This document shows, piece by piece, positions 41,140-49,306 of a stretch of 64,000 bases of DNA; positions within the stretch are counted from its first letter, which is position 1, and each line of letters begins with the position of its first letter. The position numbers were made by a program, and so were the translations under genes. Origin of the DNA: Hellea sp. (GTDB lineage: Bacteria > Pseudomonadota > Alphaproteobacteria > Caulobacterales > Maricaulaceae); assembly GCA_014238285.1 (NCBI GenBank), contig JABABK010000004.1, positions 1 through 64,000 of the forward strand, written 5' to 3'. The notes under the pieces were generated by a model. That model was given only the letters and a program-made list of their open reading frames with translations. It had not been told where the DNA came from and searched no databases.

Positions 41140-41519
41140 TAAGCAAAGGCCTTTCTGGATATCCATAGGCCCATCATTAGGGCAATAATGGCAATCATGA
41201 CTGATCCAGTCACATAGATTGCGAAAGCACTGAAGGCTTTCTTTTCGAGTAAAAGAATCGCATCCAAGGAGAATGCGCTGAAGGTCGTGAAACCGCCTAA
41301 GAACCCGGTGGCTAAAAAAAGTTTCAAGTTTTGTCCGCCGTTAATTTTAAACGCTAACCAGCCAATGAGTAGTCCCATGAAGAAGCTACCAACTATATTG
41401 ACGATCATTGTACCATAGGGGAATCCCCCGCCGATCGCGCGGTGTGCCCACTCATTGACGAGGTGTCGGCTTGCTGCGCCAAGACCGCCCCCAAGAGCTA
41501 CATAAAGGATTCCATTCAT
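41139..41519 (-). CDS. crcB: CrcB/Fluc fluoride channel
   Basis: 126 residues with four helices, the standard size. The conserved residues are present: GGGLGAASRH at the start, the pore Asn in TMIVNIVGSFFMGLL, and the central TGFLGGFTTFSAFSLD with the Phe residues of the fluoride pathway. Fluc works as an antiparallel dimer and expels fluoride passively. No fluoride-riboswitch-like structure was recognised upstream. In many alphaproteobacteria rarA lies immediately upstream; here it is 7.8 kb away. Confidence 0.93.
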   Translation of the reverse strand: MNGILYVALGGGLGAASRHLVNEWAHRAIGGGFPYGTMIVNIVGSFFMGLLIGWLAFKINGGQNLKLFLATGFLGGFTTFSAFSLDAILLLEKKAFSAFAIYVTGSVMIAIIALMMGLWISRKAFA

Positions 41520-41692
41520 GGGCGGCTTCTAAGCGCTGTCATGAGAGCGAGCAAGCGAAATTGGACCCTTTATATGAATAGGATTGAATACTCCCGAGCG
41601 ATCTTAAGCCTTTAGTAAGAATAGATAATAAATTTTAATTAATGCAAATATGAGATGTTAATCCGTGGTGAATTGGAATTTAGGGTGCTGAC

Positions 41693-43048
41693 GTGCGGGT
41701 ATATAAGCAAATAAGGCAAAAGTTTAAGAACTTAAGGCAAGATGAGTCGGGTCAATTTGCGGTCTGGGCCGCGATCATGGGGATACCTCTTTTAGTCGGC
41801 ATTGGCGTTGCGCTGGATATGGAAAATGGCGTTCGGTACAAAAAAAATCTTGAAGCTTCGCTCGATGCAGCGGCTTTAGCCGCCGTTCAGCCTGCGCTTT
41901 TAAGTGACGCTGAGCGAAAAGCCTATGCCGAGGACGTATTTTACAATAATTACCCTGAAGCGAAAGATTCGGGGCTGATTTTAAATACTGATGCAAGTCG
42001 TGAAGAAGTCGAGATGACTGCGACTATGGACATTCCATCATTCTTGGGCGGAATTATTGGTCAAGACAAACTAGCGATAAGAGAACACGCAAAAGCTGTT
42101 CTCACTAAATCGGATACAATTTGTGTGTTAGCCTTGGATGAATTGGGGCAAGGCACTGTAGAGTTTGAGGATGATGCGATTTTTAATGCGCCGACTTGTT
42201 CGGTTCAAGTCAATTCTAGCCATCCAAGCGCATTGATTTCCAGTGTTTTAACGCCGCCGATCGCTCGTAATTTTTGCTCGACGGGGGGTGCTGTTGGATC
42301 ATATTATCCGAGAGTGAAGACGAATTGCTCCCCTGTTGAAGATCCTTATGCGGAATTACCAATACCCGATGCGGCCGCTGCGTGTGATGAGCGTTTTCAA
42401 GTTGTCATTAGACGTCGCAATGGGAATGGAGCCGGGCGAGCGTATTTAGAATCTCAGCTTAACGAAACTGCAGATGGATCATCCATCATTCCTGACCACG
42501 CAACCTTATCGCCAGGCATATATTGCCGAGGCCTTGAAATCAGTGGCGCAAATGTGAGTTTGGAACCAGGAGTATATCATATTTGGGGTGACTTAAGGTT
42601 CACGCAAAATGCCGGAGTTTATGGCGACGGCGTTACGTTTATTCTAAAAGGCGAAAACAATCGCCTATTGGTTGATGAAGGCGCGCAGGTTTGGTTGAAG
42701 GCGCCGAGTTCAGGACTGACGGCTGGATTGGTATTTTGGCAAAAATATCTAGTTTTACGAGATTACCTCCGTGGGATCGTCGCGAATGATCCCAAACGAC
42801 TTATTGCGACAAGTGAAATTAACTCTGGCGGGGGGTTACACATTGTCGGAACGGCTTATCTACCAAATCACAAATTGATCGTGACAAGTGAAAATGCTGT
42901 GTCATCGCAATCGCCAGCAACTTCATTTATTGCCTATCAGATAGAATTTTCTGGCAAAACAAACATGCAAGTGGCTGTGGACCATGTAGCAGCTGGCTTG
43001 CCGCCTATCGTGCCATATACCGATGACGGTGCGCGCTTAGTTGATTGA
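41693..43048 (+). CDS. TadG-like protein with beta-rich passenger domain
   Basis: 451 residues from GTG 41693. The N-terminus DESGQFAVWAAIMGIPLLVG followed by IGVALDM is the TadE/TadG pattern: a short basic segment and one helix anchoring a minor-pilin-like protein. After KKNLEASLDAAALAA comes a long extracytoplasmic region with Cys pairs and, from about 280, repeated short beta strands (ISGANVSLEPGVYHIWGDL, FTQNAGVYGDGVTFIL) like a beta-helix or polymorphic-membrane-protein fold. No von Willebrand domain is seen. No tad secretion genes adjoin, so it is an orphan member. It may act at the cell surface with a Tad system encoded elsewhere. Confidence 0.72.
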   Translation: MRVYKQIRQKFKNLRQDESGQFAVWAAIMGIPLLVGIGVALDMENGVRYKKNLEASLDAAALAAVQPALLSDAERKAYAEDVFYNNYPEAKDSGLILNTDASREEVEMTATMDIPSFLGGIIGQDKLAIREHAKAVLTKSDTICVLALDELGQGTVEFEDDAIFNAPTCSVQVNSSHPSALISSVLTPPIARNFCSTGGAVGSYYPRVKTNCSPVEDPYAELPIPDAAAACDERFQVVIRRRNGNGAGRAYLESQLNETADGSSIIPDHATLSPGIYCRGLEISGANVSLEPGVYHIWGDLRFTQNAGVYGDGVTFILKGENNRLLVDEGAQVWLKAPSSGLTAGLVFWQKYLVLRDYLRGIVANDPKRLIATSEINSGGGLHIVGTAYLPNHKLIVTSENAVSSQSPATSFIAYQIEFSGKTNMQVAVDHVAAGLPPIVPYTDDGARLVD

Positions 43049-43100
43049 TTGAACTTAATTAATAACTTTATGAATGCTTGTATGCCCTCTATGAGGTCGT

Positions 43101-44036
43101 ATGAAGTTTTCACCATTCATTCTGATAGTTCCATTTATTATAAACGCCTGCAACTCTCCAACGGGTGAACTTGGCGTTCAAAAAAATGAAATATTGTCTT
43201 ACAGCTATTTTTGTGAACCGGAAGGAATGGACAGCGAATCACTTAACGCGAGCAAATTAGAAAAATTTGAAAATATCTCCGATGTTGATAGCTTTGCGCT
43301 TAGCTTGGTCGATTGCCTCAATGATACGCGGTCTGATATCCGTGATGGTATTGCCTATGAGGCGCTAACCTATTTCCTAAGACAGCAAAAATTATCGCCC
43401 GAAGCTCTTTCCTCTCTAAAGGAACGCCTGCTGGCAATTAACACAGGCAATGATGCTGCGAATGTTGGCCGACCGTTTTCGGCATTAGTCTTGTCCGAGG
43501 TCGCTCGTGCCGACCGAATAGAGCCTTTAATGTCGAAAGCGGAAAGATCAGAATTTGTTGAAGCCGCGGTTACTTATGTGCAGGGCATTACTGATTACCG
43601 CGGATTTACAGATAATGAGGGCTGGCGGCACGGTGTTGCACATGGGGCCGATTGGTTGATGCAATTATCGTTGAATAGGCAGCTTTCGGACTCTGATCTT
43701 CTGGCGATATTGAACAGCGTGAAGTCTCAAATACGCGCTGACCGAAAACATGCTTATATTCACGGTGAACCAAACCGGTTGGCAAGGCCGGTTCTTTTTA
43801 TTGCCCAAAGAGGTGTTTTTTCAGAAAAAGAGTGGACGGATTGGTTAAGCGATTTTGCGAACCCTTCACCAATGGAAAATTGGGGTGAAGCTTTTAAGTC
43901 CGAAAGCGGATTGGCCCACCGTCATAATGTGAAATCATTCCTCTATGCGCTTTATGTCAGCGCGAATCATAGCAAAGATGAAAAAATCCGAATTCTATTG
44001 CCGGGATTGTCCGAGCAGATTAAACAAGTCCCCTAA
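43101..44036 (+). CDS. DUF2785 lipoprotein
   Basis: 311 residues with a lipoprotein signal (lipobox IINAC near residue 17). The body is alpha-helical and contains YRGFTDNEGWRHGVAHGADWL followed by MQLSLNR. The GW-H-xAH-xAD pattern is the core motif of DUF2785, a helical-repeat family of unknown function. The two His and one Asp of that motif could bind a ligand or metal. It follows the TadG-like gene by 52 bases. The end overlaps no other real gene; the MDR gene starts 19 bases after the stop. Confidence 0.7.
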   Translation: MKFSPFILIVPFIINACNSPTGELGVQKNEILSYSYFCEPEGMDSESLNASKLEKFENISDVDSFALSLVDCLNDTRSDIRDGIAYEALTYFLRQQKLSPEALSSLKERLLAINTGNDAANVGRPFSALVLSEVARADRIEPLMSKAERSEFVEAAVTYVQGITDYRGFTDNEGWRHGVAHGADWLMQLSLNRQLSDSDLLAILNSVKSQIRADRKHAYIHGEPNRLARPVLFIAQRGVFSEKEWTDWLSDFANPSPMENWGEAFKSESGLAHRHNVKSFLYALYVSANHSKDEKIRILLPGLSEQIKQVP

Positions 44037-44055
44037 TTCCCCTATTGGAGCTATT

Positions 44056-45189
44056 ATGTCCCTTCCTGAAACCTATTTGCAAATGTTGTCCACTGTCACC
44101 GAAGGTGGCGAGTTACGTATGGAATTAGCTGAAAAGCAAATGCCATCTCCAAAGTCGGATCAGGTCATTGTGCGGATTGAAGCTACGCCGATCAACCCCT
44201 CTGATCATGGCGTCATGTTTGGATGGACTGATATGTCGAAGGCGACGTCATCTGGTTCAGGGAAAGATACTGTATTAAGCGCGCCAGTGCCGCCAGCGGG
44301 CATGCGCGTGATGAAAGGCCGTATTGGTCAGGCCCTTCCCGTTGGTAACGAAGGCGCTGGTACTGTCGTCGCGGCTGGTGATAGCGAATATGCTCAAAGC
44401 CTAATGGGCAAGACTGTGGCGGCCATGGGCGGCGGCATGTATGGTCAGTACCGCGCGGTAAATGCTATGATGTGCCTTCCCTTGCAAGAGGGCCATACGG
44501 CCAAAGACGGCGCCTCAAGTTTCGTCAATCCTATGACGGCTCTATCATTTTTAGAAACCATGCGCCTTGAGGGCCATAAAGCAATCGTCCACACGGCGGC
44601 GGCTTCAAATCTTGGGCAAATGCTCAACCGTATTTGCCGTGATGATGGTGTTGATTTGGTCAATATTGTACGCCGTCAAGAGCAAGTTGATATCCTCAAA
44701 AACATGGGCGCGAAATATATCATCAATAGTAGCGATGACAGCTATATGGCTGACCTTGTTAACGCGATTCATGAAACAGGCGCAACATTAGGCTTCGACG
44801 CAACAGGCGGCGGAAAGCTTGCCTCTGACATTTTAACGGCTATGGAGCAGGCGGCTGCGCGCACGCCAGGAGCTTATTCAATTTACGGCTCTATCGCTCA
44901 TAAGCAGGTTTATCTGTATGGCGGCCTAGATACATCACCAACGCTACTCACCCGCGGATATGGTATGGCCTGGGGCGTCGGTGGATGGCTACTTCCAAAC
45001 TTCCTAGCCAAAGCCGGCATGGAAGTCGCTATGCGTCTAAGAACCCGCGTTGCCAACGAACTGACCACGACATTTGCCAGCCATTACACGGATGAAATAT
45101 CTCTGGCTGAAGCTTTAGACGCAAAAGTTGTCGCGCGTTACAATGCTAAAAAAACCGGCGAAAAGTTTCTAATTTGTCCTCAAAAATAA
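44056..45189 (+). CDS. MDR-superfamily zinc-less alcohol dehydrogenase / quinone oxidoreductase
   Basis: 377 residues from ATG 44056, preceded by GGAG; the frame stays open far upstream within the previous gene. The N-terminal GroES-like domain has VIVRIEATPINPSDHGVM and GNEGAGTVVAAGD, and the Rossmann domain includes AIVHTAAASNLGQMLNRIC and LGFDATGGGKLASDIL. Catalytic zinc ligands of classical alcohol dehydrogenases are absent, so a quinone-oxidoreductase-like NADPH-dependent reductase is likely. An insertion of about 30 residues (TSSGSGKDTVLSAPVPP) sits in the first domain. The substrate is unknown. Confidence 0.82.
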   Translation: MSLPETYLQMLSTVTEGGELRMELAEKQMPSPKSDQVIVRIEATPINPSDHGVMFGWTDMSKATSSGSGKDTVLSAPVPPAGMRVMKGRIGQALPVGNEGAGTVVAAGDSEYAQSLMGKTVAAMGGGMYGQYRAVNAMMCLPLQEGHTAKDGASSFVNPMTALSFLETMRLEGHKAIVHTAAASNLGQMLNRICRDDGVDLVNIVRRQEQVDILKNMGAKYIINSSDDSYMADLVNAIHETGATLGFDATGGGKLASDILTAMEQAAARTPGAYSIYGSIAHKQVYLYGGLDTSPTLLTRGYGMAWGVGGWLLPNFLAKAGMEVAMRLRTRVANELTTTFASHYTDEISLAEALDAKVVARYNAKKTGEKFLICPQK

Positions 45190-45322
45190 CTTATTTGGCT
45201 TGAATTGCAGGACTTTAAATTAGACCAATTTCATCGCCCGCTTCATTTTTTCATTTATATTTACTTTAATTGTCGGTTGATTTAGACCGTTTATGTCGCA
45301 AAACTATTTTGCGCACTTAATT

Positions 45323-45351
45323 TTGACAGGGCGTGACAAAATTTTTATTGA
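45323..45351 (+). promoter_or_regulatory. Possible promoter upstream of phospholipase-like gene
   Basis: A perfect TTGACA (45323-45328) is followed after 17 bases by TATTGA, a weak -10 match. It lies within the 229-base gap before the gene at 45419, whose start is preceded by AAAGGGGG. Only the -35 element is convincing. Confidence 0.3.
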
Positions 45352-45418
45352 AAGCCGTTTAATGTATTGATCACATAAGACGGTTTTTTCGCGAGCGCCC
45401 GTTTAAAGGGGGCCGCCA

Positions 45419-48094
45419 ATGGCAAATAATCTTACTGGAAAAATAGAAAAAATAGTTGTTGTTATGTTGGAAAACAGGAGCTTTGATACGGCTCTGGGTT
45501 ATTTATATAACGAAACTGATTTACCCCTAAACCATATTCCGCCGCTGCCTCGAGTACTTCCGCCGGGTTCTGTTCCGTTTGAGGGATTAGCCTTTGTGGA
45601 TACCAGCGCTCTTGCCAATACCGCAGTTCACCAAGGTGAAACGATATCGCAAATTCCTGAACCCATTGTCAGATCGACAAATTCAACGGGTTGGGATCCA
45701 GGCGAGGAATTTGAGCATGTCAATGCGCAAATATTTGATACTGCCCCAACCAATAACCCGGATGAATCGGCACCGGTTAAAATGACGGGGTTTTTACGGG
45801 ATTACTCTCTCCAATGTGATGGTGACGCAACCGCCGTAAAACAGATCATGCATATGTTTACGCCAGCAGACCTTCCAGTTCTTAATGGCCTGGCTAAAAA
45901 TTACGCCGTTTGTGATCGGTGGTTTTCATCAGTTCCGACCCAAACAAATGCTAACCGCGCATTTTCACTCACCGGAACATCGAATGGCCTGGTGGATAAT
46001 GGTTTCCTGACAACAAATTCGATTAGGGAAAAACTGGCCGATGATCGCTTTGACGTACGAACCATATGGAATGTGCTTCACGATAATGGAAAAAGCAGTG
46101 TGTCGGACTGGGGAGTCTATTGGACAGACGATTATCCTCTCCCTTTCTCGGGGCCCTATACGCGAAATATTTTTCCGCAACTGACAGACGAGGTTGCAGA
46201 TGGTCATTTTCATCCTATGGAAGAGTTCTTCGTCAGCGCGAAAGCCGGAACCCTACCCTCATTTAGTTATATCGAACCGAAGTGGGGCGGGTATGTACTC
46301 GGGACATCAGTCTTTGGTACAGATTATCATCCGCCGGGCGATGTAACGCCGGGTGAACACATGCTTGCGCAAATCTATAGCAGCCTCAGCTCCAACCCAG
46401 AAAGTTGGGCCAAAACACTTTTGTTGATTGTTTTTGATGAACATGGCGGCACTTATGATCATGTTAAGCCCGAGTCCGCAATAGCGCCGTGGGGAGACAA
46501 TACAAATCCAATATTACCCAAAGGCAGGCAATATAATTTTAATTTTGATCGTTTTGGGGCCCGCGTTCCGGCCATTCTCGTATCCCCATTGATCGAAGAA
46601 AAAACGGTTTTCAGATCCGAAACATCTGTGCCCTTTGATCACACATCCATGATCGCAACAATTCTGGATTGGATGGATATTCCAAGATCAGAATGGGACT
46701 TGCAGGACCGGGTCGCGAATGCGCCGACATTTGACAAAGTTGTTACACGCACCGAGCCGCGTACGGATAATTTGTTCGAACCACAGGCCCCCAAAACCGG
46801 TCCTATAAATTTTGGTGACCCGGTTACATTGCAACATAGCGGCGCAGGGGAAGTGGTCGTAAGCGCATCTAATGGATACTTTGGTTACTACCCTCAATTG
46901 GCCAAAAGCCATCCACAGGATCTCGATTTTAGACTGGGATATGGCGAGGTTCAGAACGGCGATATCATTCAAATTCGGACAAGCGAATATTTAACGCCCA
47001 TTTCTAAACATAGTCCAGGATACTTCTCAGGAATTCGCAATTTTATGGTGCCCGGCAATCTGATCATCAATGAAGTTTCTTACGCGAGTCCGAATGATGA
47101 TACCAATGTAATTTCTGGCCGCAATGGACAGGATAATTTAATGAAAACGAAATGGGCGATCAATCGTATTTCCGGCGGGAACGGTCCTATTCAATATGGC
47201 GATCAAGTCCAGTTGATTAACCAATACACAAAAATGCCTTTACAGAAAAGCGGGGCCTATTTGAGTGCCGGTACAAGCTCTTCAGACTATTGGACGATCC
47301 GGCACAAGGTTTGGTCAACGCCTATTTGGGTAGAACAGACGAAGGGCACAGGCGGGGAAATATTTACTTATTCACTTACCCCGAACGGACAAAGTTCACG
47401 CCCTGCTGGTTTTCAAGCTTTTGATAAACACTACCCAACAACGATACCAATCTACGCCTATACTTTAGCCCAAGCAGGCGGTGGTTATATATGGTATTAT
47501 ACCCCTTCACCGGAGACTCCGCCGAGCTTTTCTCCTCAGGGTGTCGCGTTTTATGCTTATGCCGAAGAAAATACCGGTAAAAGCGTGCCCGTTTATATTT
47601 ATACTTGGCCTGGTGAGCAACAATATTACCAGTATTCCACCAATCCAACGCCGCCAATTGGTTATGGCCCTGGTGAAATTGTGTTTTATGCGCCTAAGCA
47701 ACCAAATTTACCGCAGACTGTCTGGATGGGAAAAGATGAAGGTACCAATGGCCCCATTTACACTTACTCACTCGTAGAAAAAGATCATCAAATTCCTGCA
47801 AGCTTCAAAGCGTATGACAACAATTACCCGACAACCATACCGATTTACGCTTATACTATACCGCAAGCCGGGGGTGGATATATTTGGTTCTACTCGACCT
47901 CCTCCTCGGCTCCACCTAACTTTGCATCACAGGGCGTAGTCTTTTACGCTTTCGCAAAAGAAACATGGGGTGCAACCCTCCCTGTTCATCAGTATATCTT
48001 GGACAGGGGGCAAAATTATTATTTTTATTCCACCAATCCCTCGCCGCCGAATGGCTTCCAATCGGGGGGCATAGCCTTTCACGCACCCGTTTAA
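45419..48094 (+). CDS. Phospholipase C / acid phosphatase-family phosphoesterase with C-terminal repeats
   Basis: 891 residues. The first ~440 residues are a PF04185-type phosphoesterase (alkaline-phosphatase superfamily): VVVMLENRSFDTALGYL supplies the nucleophile region, TQTNANRAFSLTGTSNGLV and LLIVFDEHGGTYDHV the metal-site motifs, and FDHTSMIATILDW the last one. No signal peptide is visible: the protein begins MANNLTGKIEKIVVVML. Residues ~455-625 are beta-rich and resemble a beta-trefoil/fascin-like module. Two repeats of about 125 residues end the protein (from 47322 and 47716), each with a YTYSL, IPIYAYT, AGGGYIW order, similar to DUF5648-like lectin repeats. It may hydrolyse phospholipids or phosphate esters, with the tail binding surface glycans; how it leaves the cell is unclear. 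Confidence 0.82.
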   Translation: MANNLTGKIEKIVVVMLENRSFDTALGYLYNETDLPLNHIPPLPRVLPPGSVPFEGLAFVDTSALANTAVHQGETISQIPEPIVRSTNSTGWDPGEEFEHVNAQIFDTAPTNNPDESAPVKMTGFLRDYSLQCDGDATAVKQIMHMFTPADLPVLNGLAKNYAVCDRWFSSVPTQTNANRAFSLTGTSNGLVDNGFLTTNSIREKLADDRFDVRTIWNVLHDNGKSSVSDWGVYWTDDYPLPFSGPYTRNIFPQLTDEVADGHFHPMEEFFVSAKAGTLPSFSYIEPKWGGYVLGTSVFGTDYHPPGDVTPGEHMLAQIYSSLSSNPESWAKTLLLIVFDEHGGTYDHVKPESAIAPWGDNTNPILPKGRQYNFNFDRFGARVPAILVSPLIEEKTVFRSETSVPFDHTSMIATILDWMDIPRSEWDLQDRVANAPTFDKVVTRTEPRTDNLFEPQAPKTGPINFGDPVTLQHSGAGEVVVSASNGYFGYYPQLAKSHPQDLDFRLGYGEVQNGDIIQIRTSEYLTPISKHSPGYFSGIRNFMVPGNLIINEVSYASPNDDTNVISGRNGQDNLMKTKWAINRISGGNGPIQYGDQVQLINQYTKMPLQKSGAYLSAGTSSSDYWTIRHKVWSTPIWVEQTKGTGGEIFTYSLTPNGQSSRPAGFQAFDKHYPTTIPIYAYTLAQAGGGYIWYYTPSPETPPSFSPQGVAFYAYAEENTGKSVPVYIYTWPGEQQYYQYSTNPTPPIGYGPGEIVFYAPKQPNLPQTVWMGKDEGTNGPIYTYSLVEKDHQIPASFKAYDNNYPTTIPIYAYTIPQAGGGYIWFYSTSSSAPPNFASQGVVFYAFAKETWGATLPVHQYILDRGQNYYFYSTNPSPPNGFQSGGIAFHAPV
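47322..48091 (+). repeat. Tandem coding repeat (two ~375-bp units)
   Basis: Units at about 47322-47696 and 47716-48091 encode similar ~125-residue modules. Both contain a (T/I)YTYSL strand, PTTIPIYAYT, QAGGGYIW and a final PxGxxxGxIxFxAP. Protein similarity is strong while DNA has diverged at many third positions, so the duplication is old. Confidence 0.8.
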
Positions 48095-48434
48095 TGAAGC
48101 ACATGCCCGCACATGGGGACGGATTACGCTTAAGACTGGAGGGCGTTCAGTCTTTTTAAACGCCGATGAAATTACCTATGCGAAAGCTGCCGGTAATTAT
48201 ATTGAGGTTTTTACAGATAGCGGTATGCATTTGGTTGGAATGACGATGTCATCTTTGGAACATTTATTGGCAGAAACGGGATTGCATATGCGTGTGCACC
48301 GATCCTATTTAGTTCAACAAAACGCGGTTTCAGAAATGAAACCAAACGGCGAAGGTGAAGCTATCATTTTTGTATCCAGCAATGTGCAATCCCTGTTAGC
48401 CGAAAATATCGCAAGTCAATTGATGCTCTGTTAA
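48075..48434 (+). pseudogene. LytTR DNA-binding domain without a start: truncated regulator remnant
   Basis: The forward frame from the stop at 48072 is open to the TAA at 48432-48434. It encodes about 105 residues that look like a nearly complete LytTR domain: a first strand reading SVFLNADEITYAKAAGNYIEV, then MSSLEHLLAETGLHMRVHRSYLV. No ATG, GTG or TTG occurs before the Met at 48225, which lies inside the domain and would remove its first strands. The domain overlaps the last codons of the phospholipase-like gene. The usual N-terminal receiver or membrane domain is missing. The likely reading is that the upstream part of a LytTR regulator was lost when the neighbouring gene was inserted. 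Rare ATT initiation (48123) cannot be excluded. Confidence 0.65.
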
Positions 48435-48538
48435 GTGTTTAAGAGCATCTGCATAGTGTTTCATATTTCAATTTGATGCCATTCATGTTATGGTGTGTTT
48501 CCCATATTAAATGTTGAATGGATTGCGGGGTGCAGTTT

Positions 48539-49306
48539 ATGAATACTAAATCGGCCATTGGCGATAAAAACTTAAACCGTTCCTACATCGTTCGGTTCGG
48601 GAAACGGATACGCAAACGTATTAACCCCTATATTAAGCGCCATTCAAAAATAGGCGATGATGCCGTAATGGCGAATGAACATTTCCCTTGGCTAGAAACA
48701 GTTGAAGATAATTGGGAAACTATTCGGGACGAAGCTGAAGCGCTTATGCCTTATCGGGACGCTATTCCGCCTCTATCCGAAATATCACCGGACCATGCTA
48801 AACTCGATAAAGACAAGAAATGGCGCTCATATTTTCTTTGGGGCTATGGATTCAGGTCTAAGGAAAATTGCGCGCGGTGTCCTAAGACAACGGCTTTGAT
48901 GAAGTCTGTGCCGGGTCTTCGGACAGCTCTATTTTCTATCCACGAACCAGGTATGACGATAGCCCCGCATAAAGGTGTGACATCAGGTATTTGCGTTGTT
49001 CATTTGGGGCTCAAAATTCCAAAAAAACACGAGAAGTTGGCGATCCGAGTCGAAAATGATGTTGTCCATTGGCGTAATGGCAAAGCCTTTGTGTTTGATG
49101 ATACAAGAGAGCATGAAACCTGGAACCATACGGATGAAGACCGCATCATTTTACTTATGCATGTGGATAGACCTGTTCGTTTTCCTGGCAACGTGATTGC
49201 AAAGCTATTTATGCTGGGCATTCGCTGGAGCCCTTTTATTGGCGATGCCCGACGGAAAATGAAAGATTGGGATAAATCATTTCGCAAAATGGAGGGGAAG
49301 GGCTAG
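48539..49306 (+). CDS. Aspartyl/asparaginyl beta-hydroxylase-like 2OG oxygenase
   Basis: 255 residues from ATG 48539 (ATG 48518 adds seven residues). It is a member of the AspH family (PF05118) of 2-oxoglutarate/iron oxygenases. The two iron-binding His are in MTIAPHKGVTSG and DDTREHETWNHT, with LRTALFSIHEPG preceding and CVVHLGLKIP following the first, as in bacterial LpxO/AspH relatives. Several bacterial homologues hydroxylate lipid A acyl chains or peptide residues; which applies here is unknown. The gene ends with a four-base overlap with the convergent rarA. AspH proteins use only two protein iron ligands, and no third is evident here. Confidence 0.83.
   Translation: MNTKSAIGDKNLNRSYIVRFGKRIRKRINPYIKRHSKIGDDAVMANEHFPWLETVEDNWETIRDEAEALMPYRDAIPPLSEISPDHAKLDKDKKWRSYFLWGYGFRSKENCARCPKTTALMKSVPGLRTALFSIHEPGMTIAPHKGVTSGICVVHLGLKIPKKHEKLAIRVENDVVHWRNGKAFVFDDTREHETWNHTDEDRIILLMHVDRPVRFPGNVIAKLFMLGIRWSPFIGDARRKMKDWDKSFRKMEGKG

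Noticed and set aside
41520..41692. Fluoride riboswitch upstream of crcB
   Set aside because: The conserved pseudoknot bases of the crcB motif were not found upstream of the reverse-strand start at 41519.
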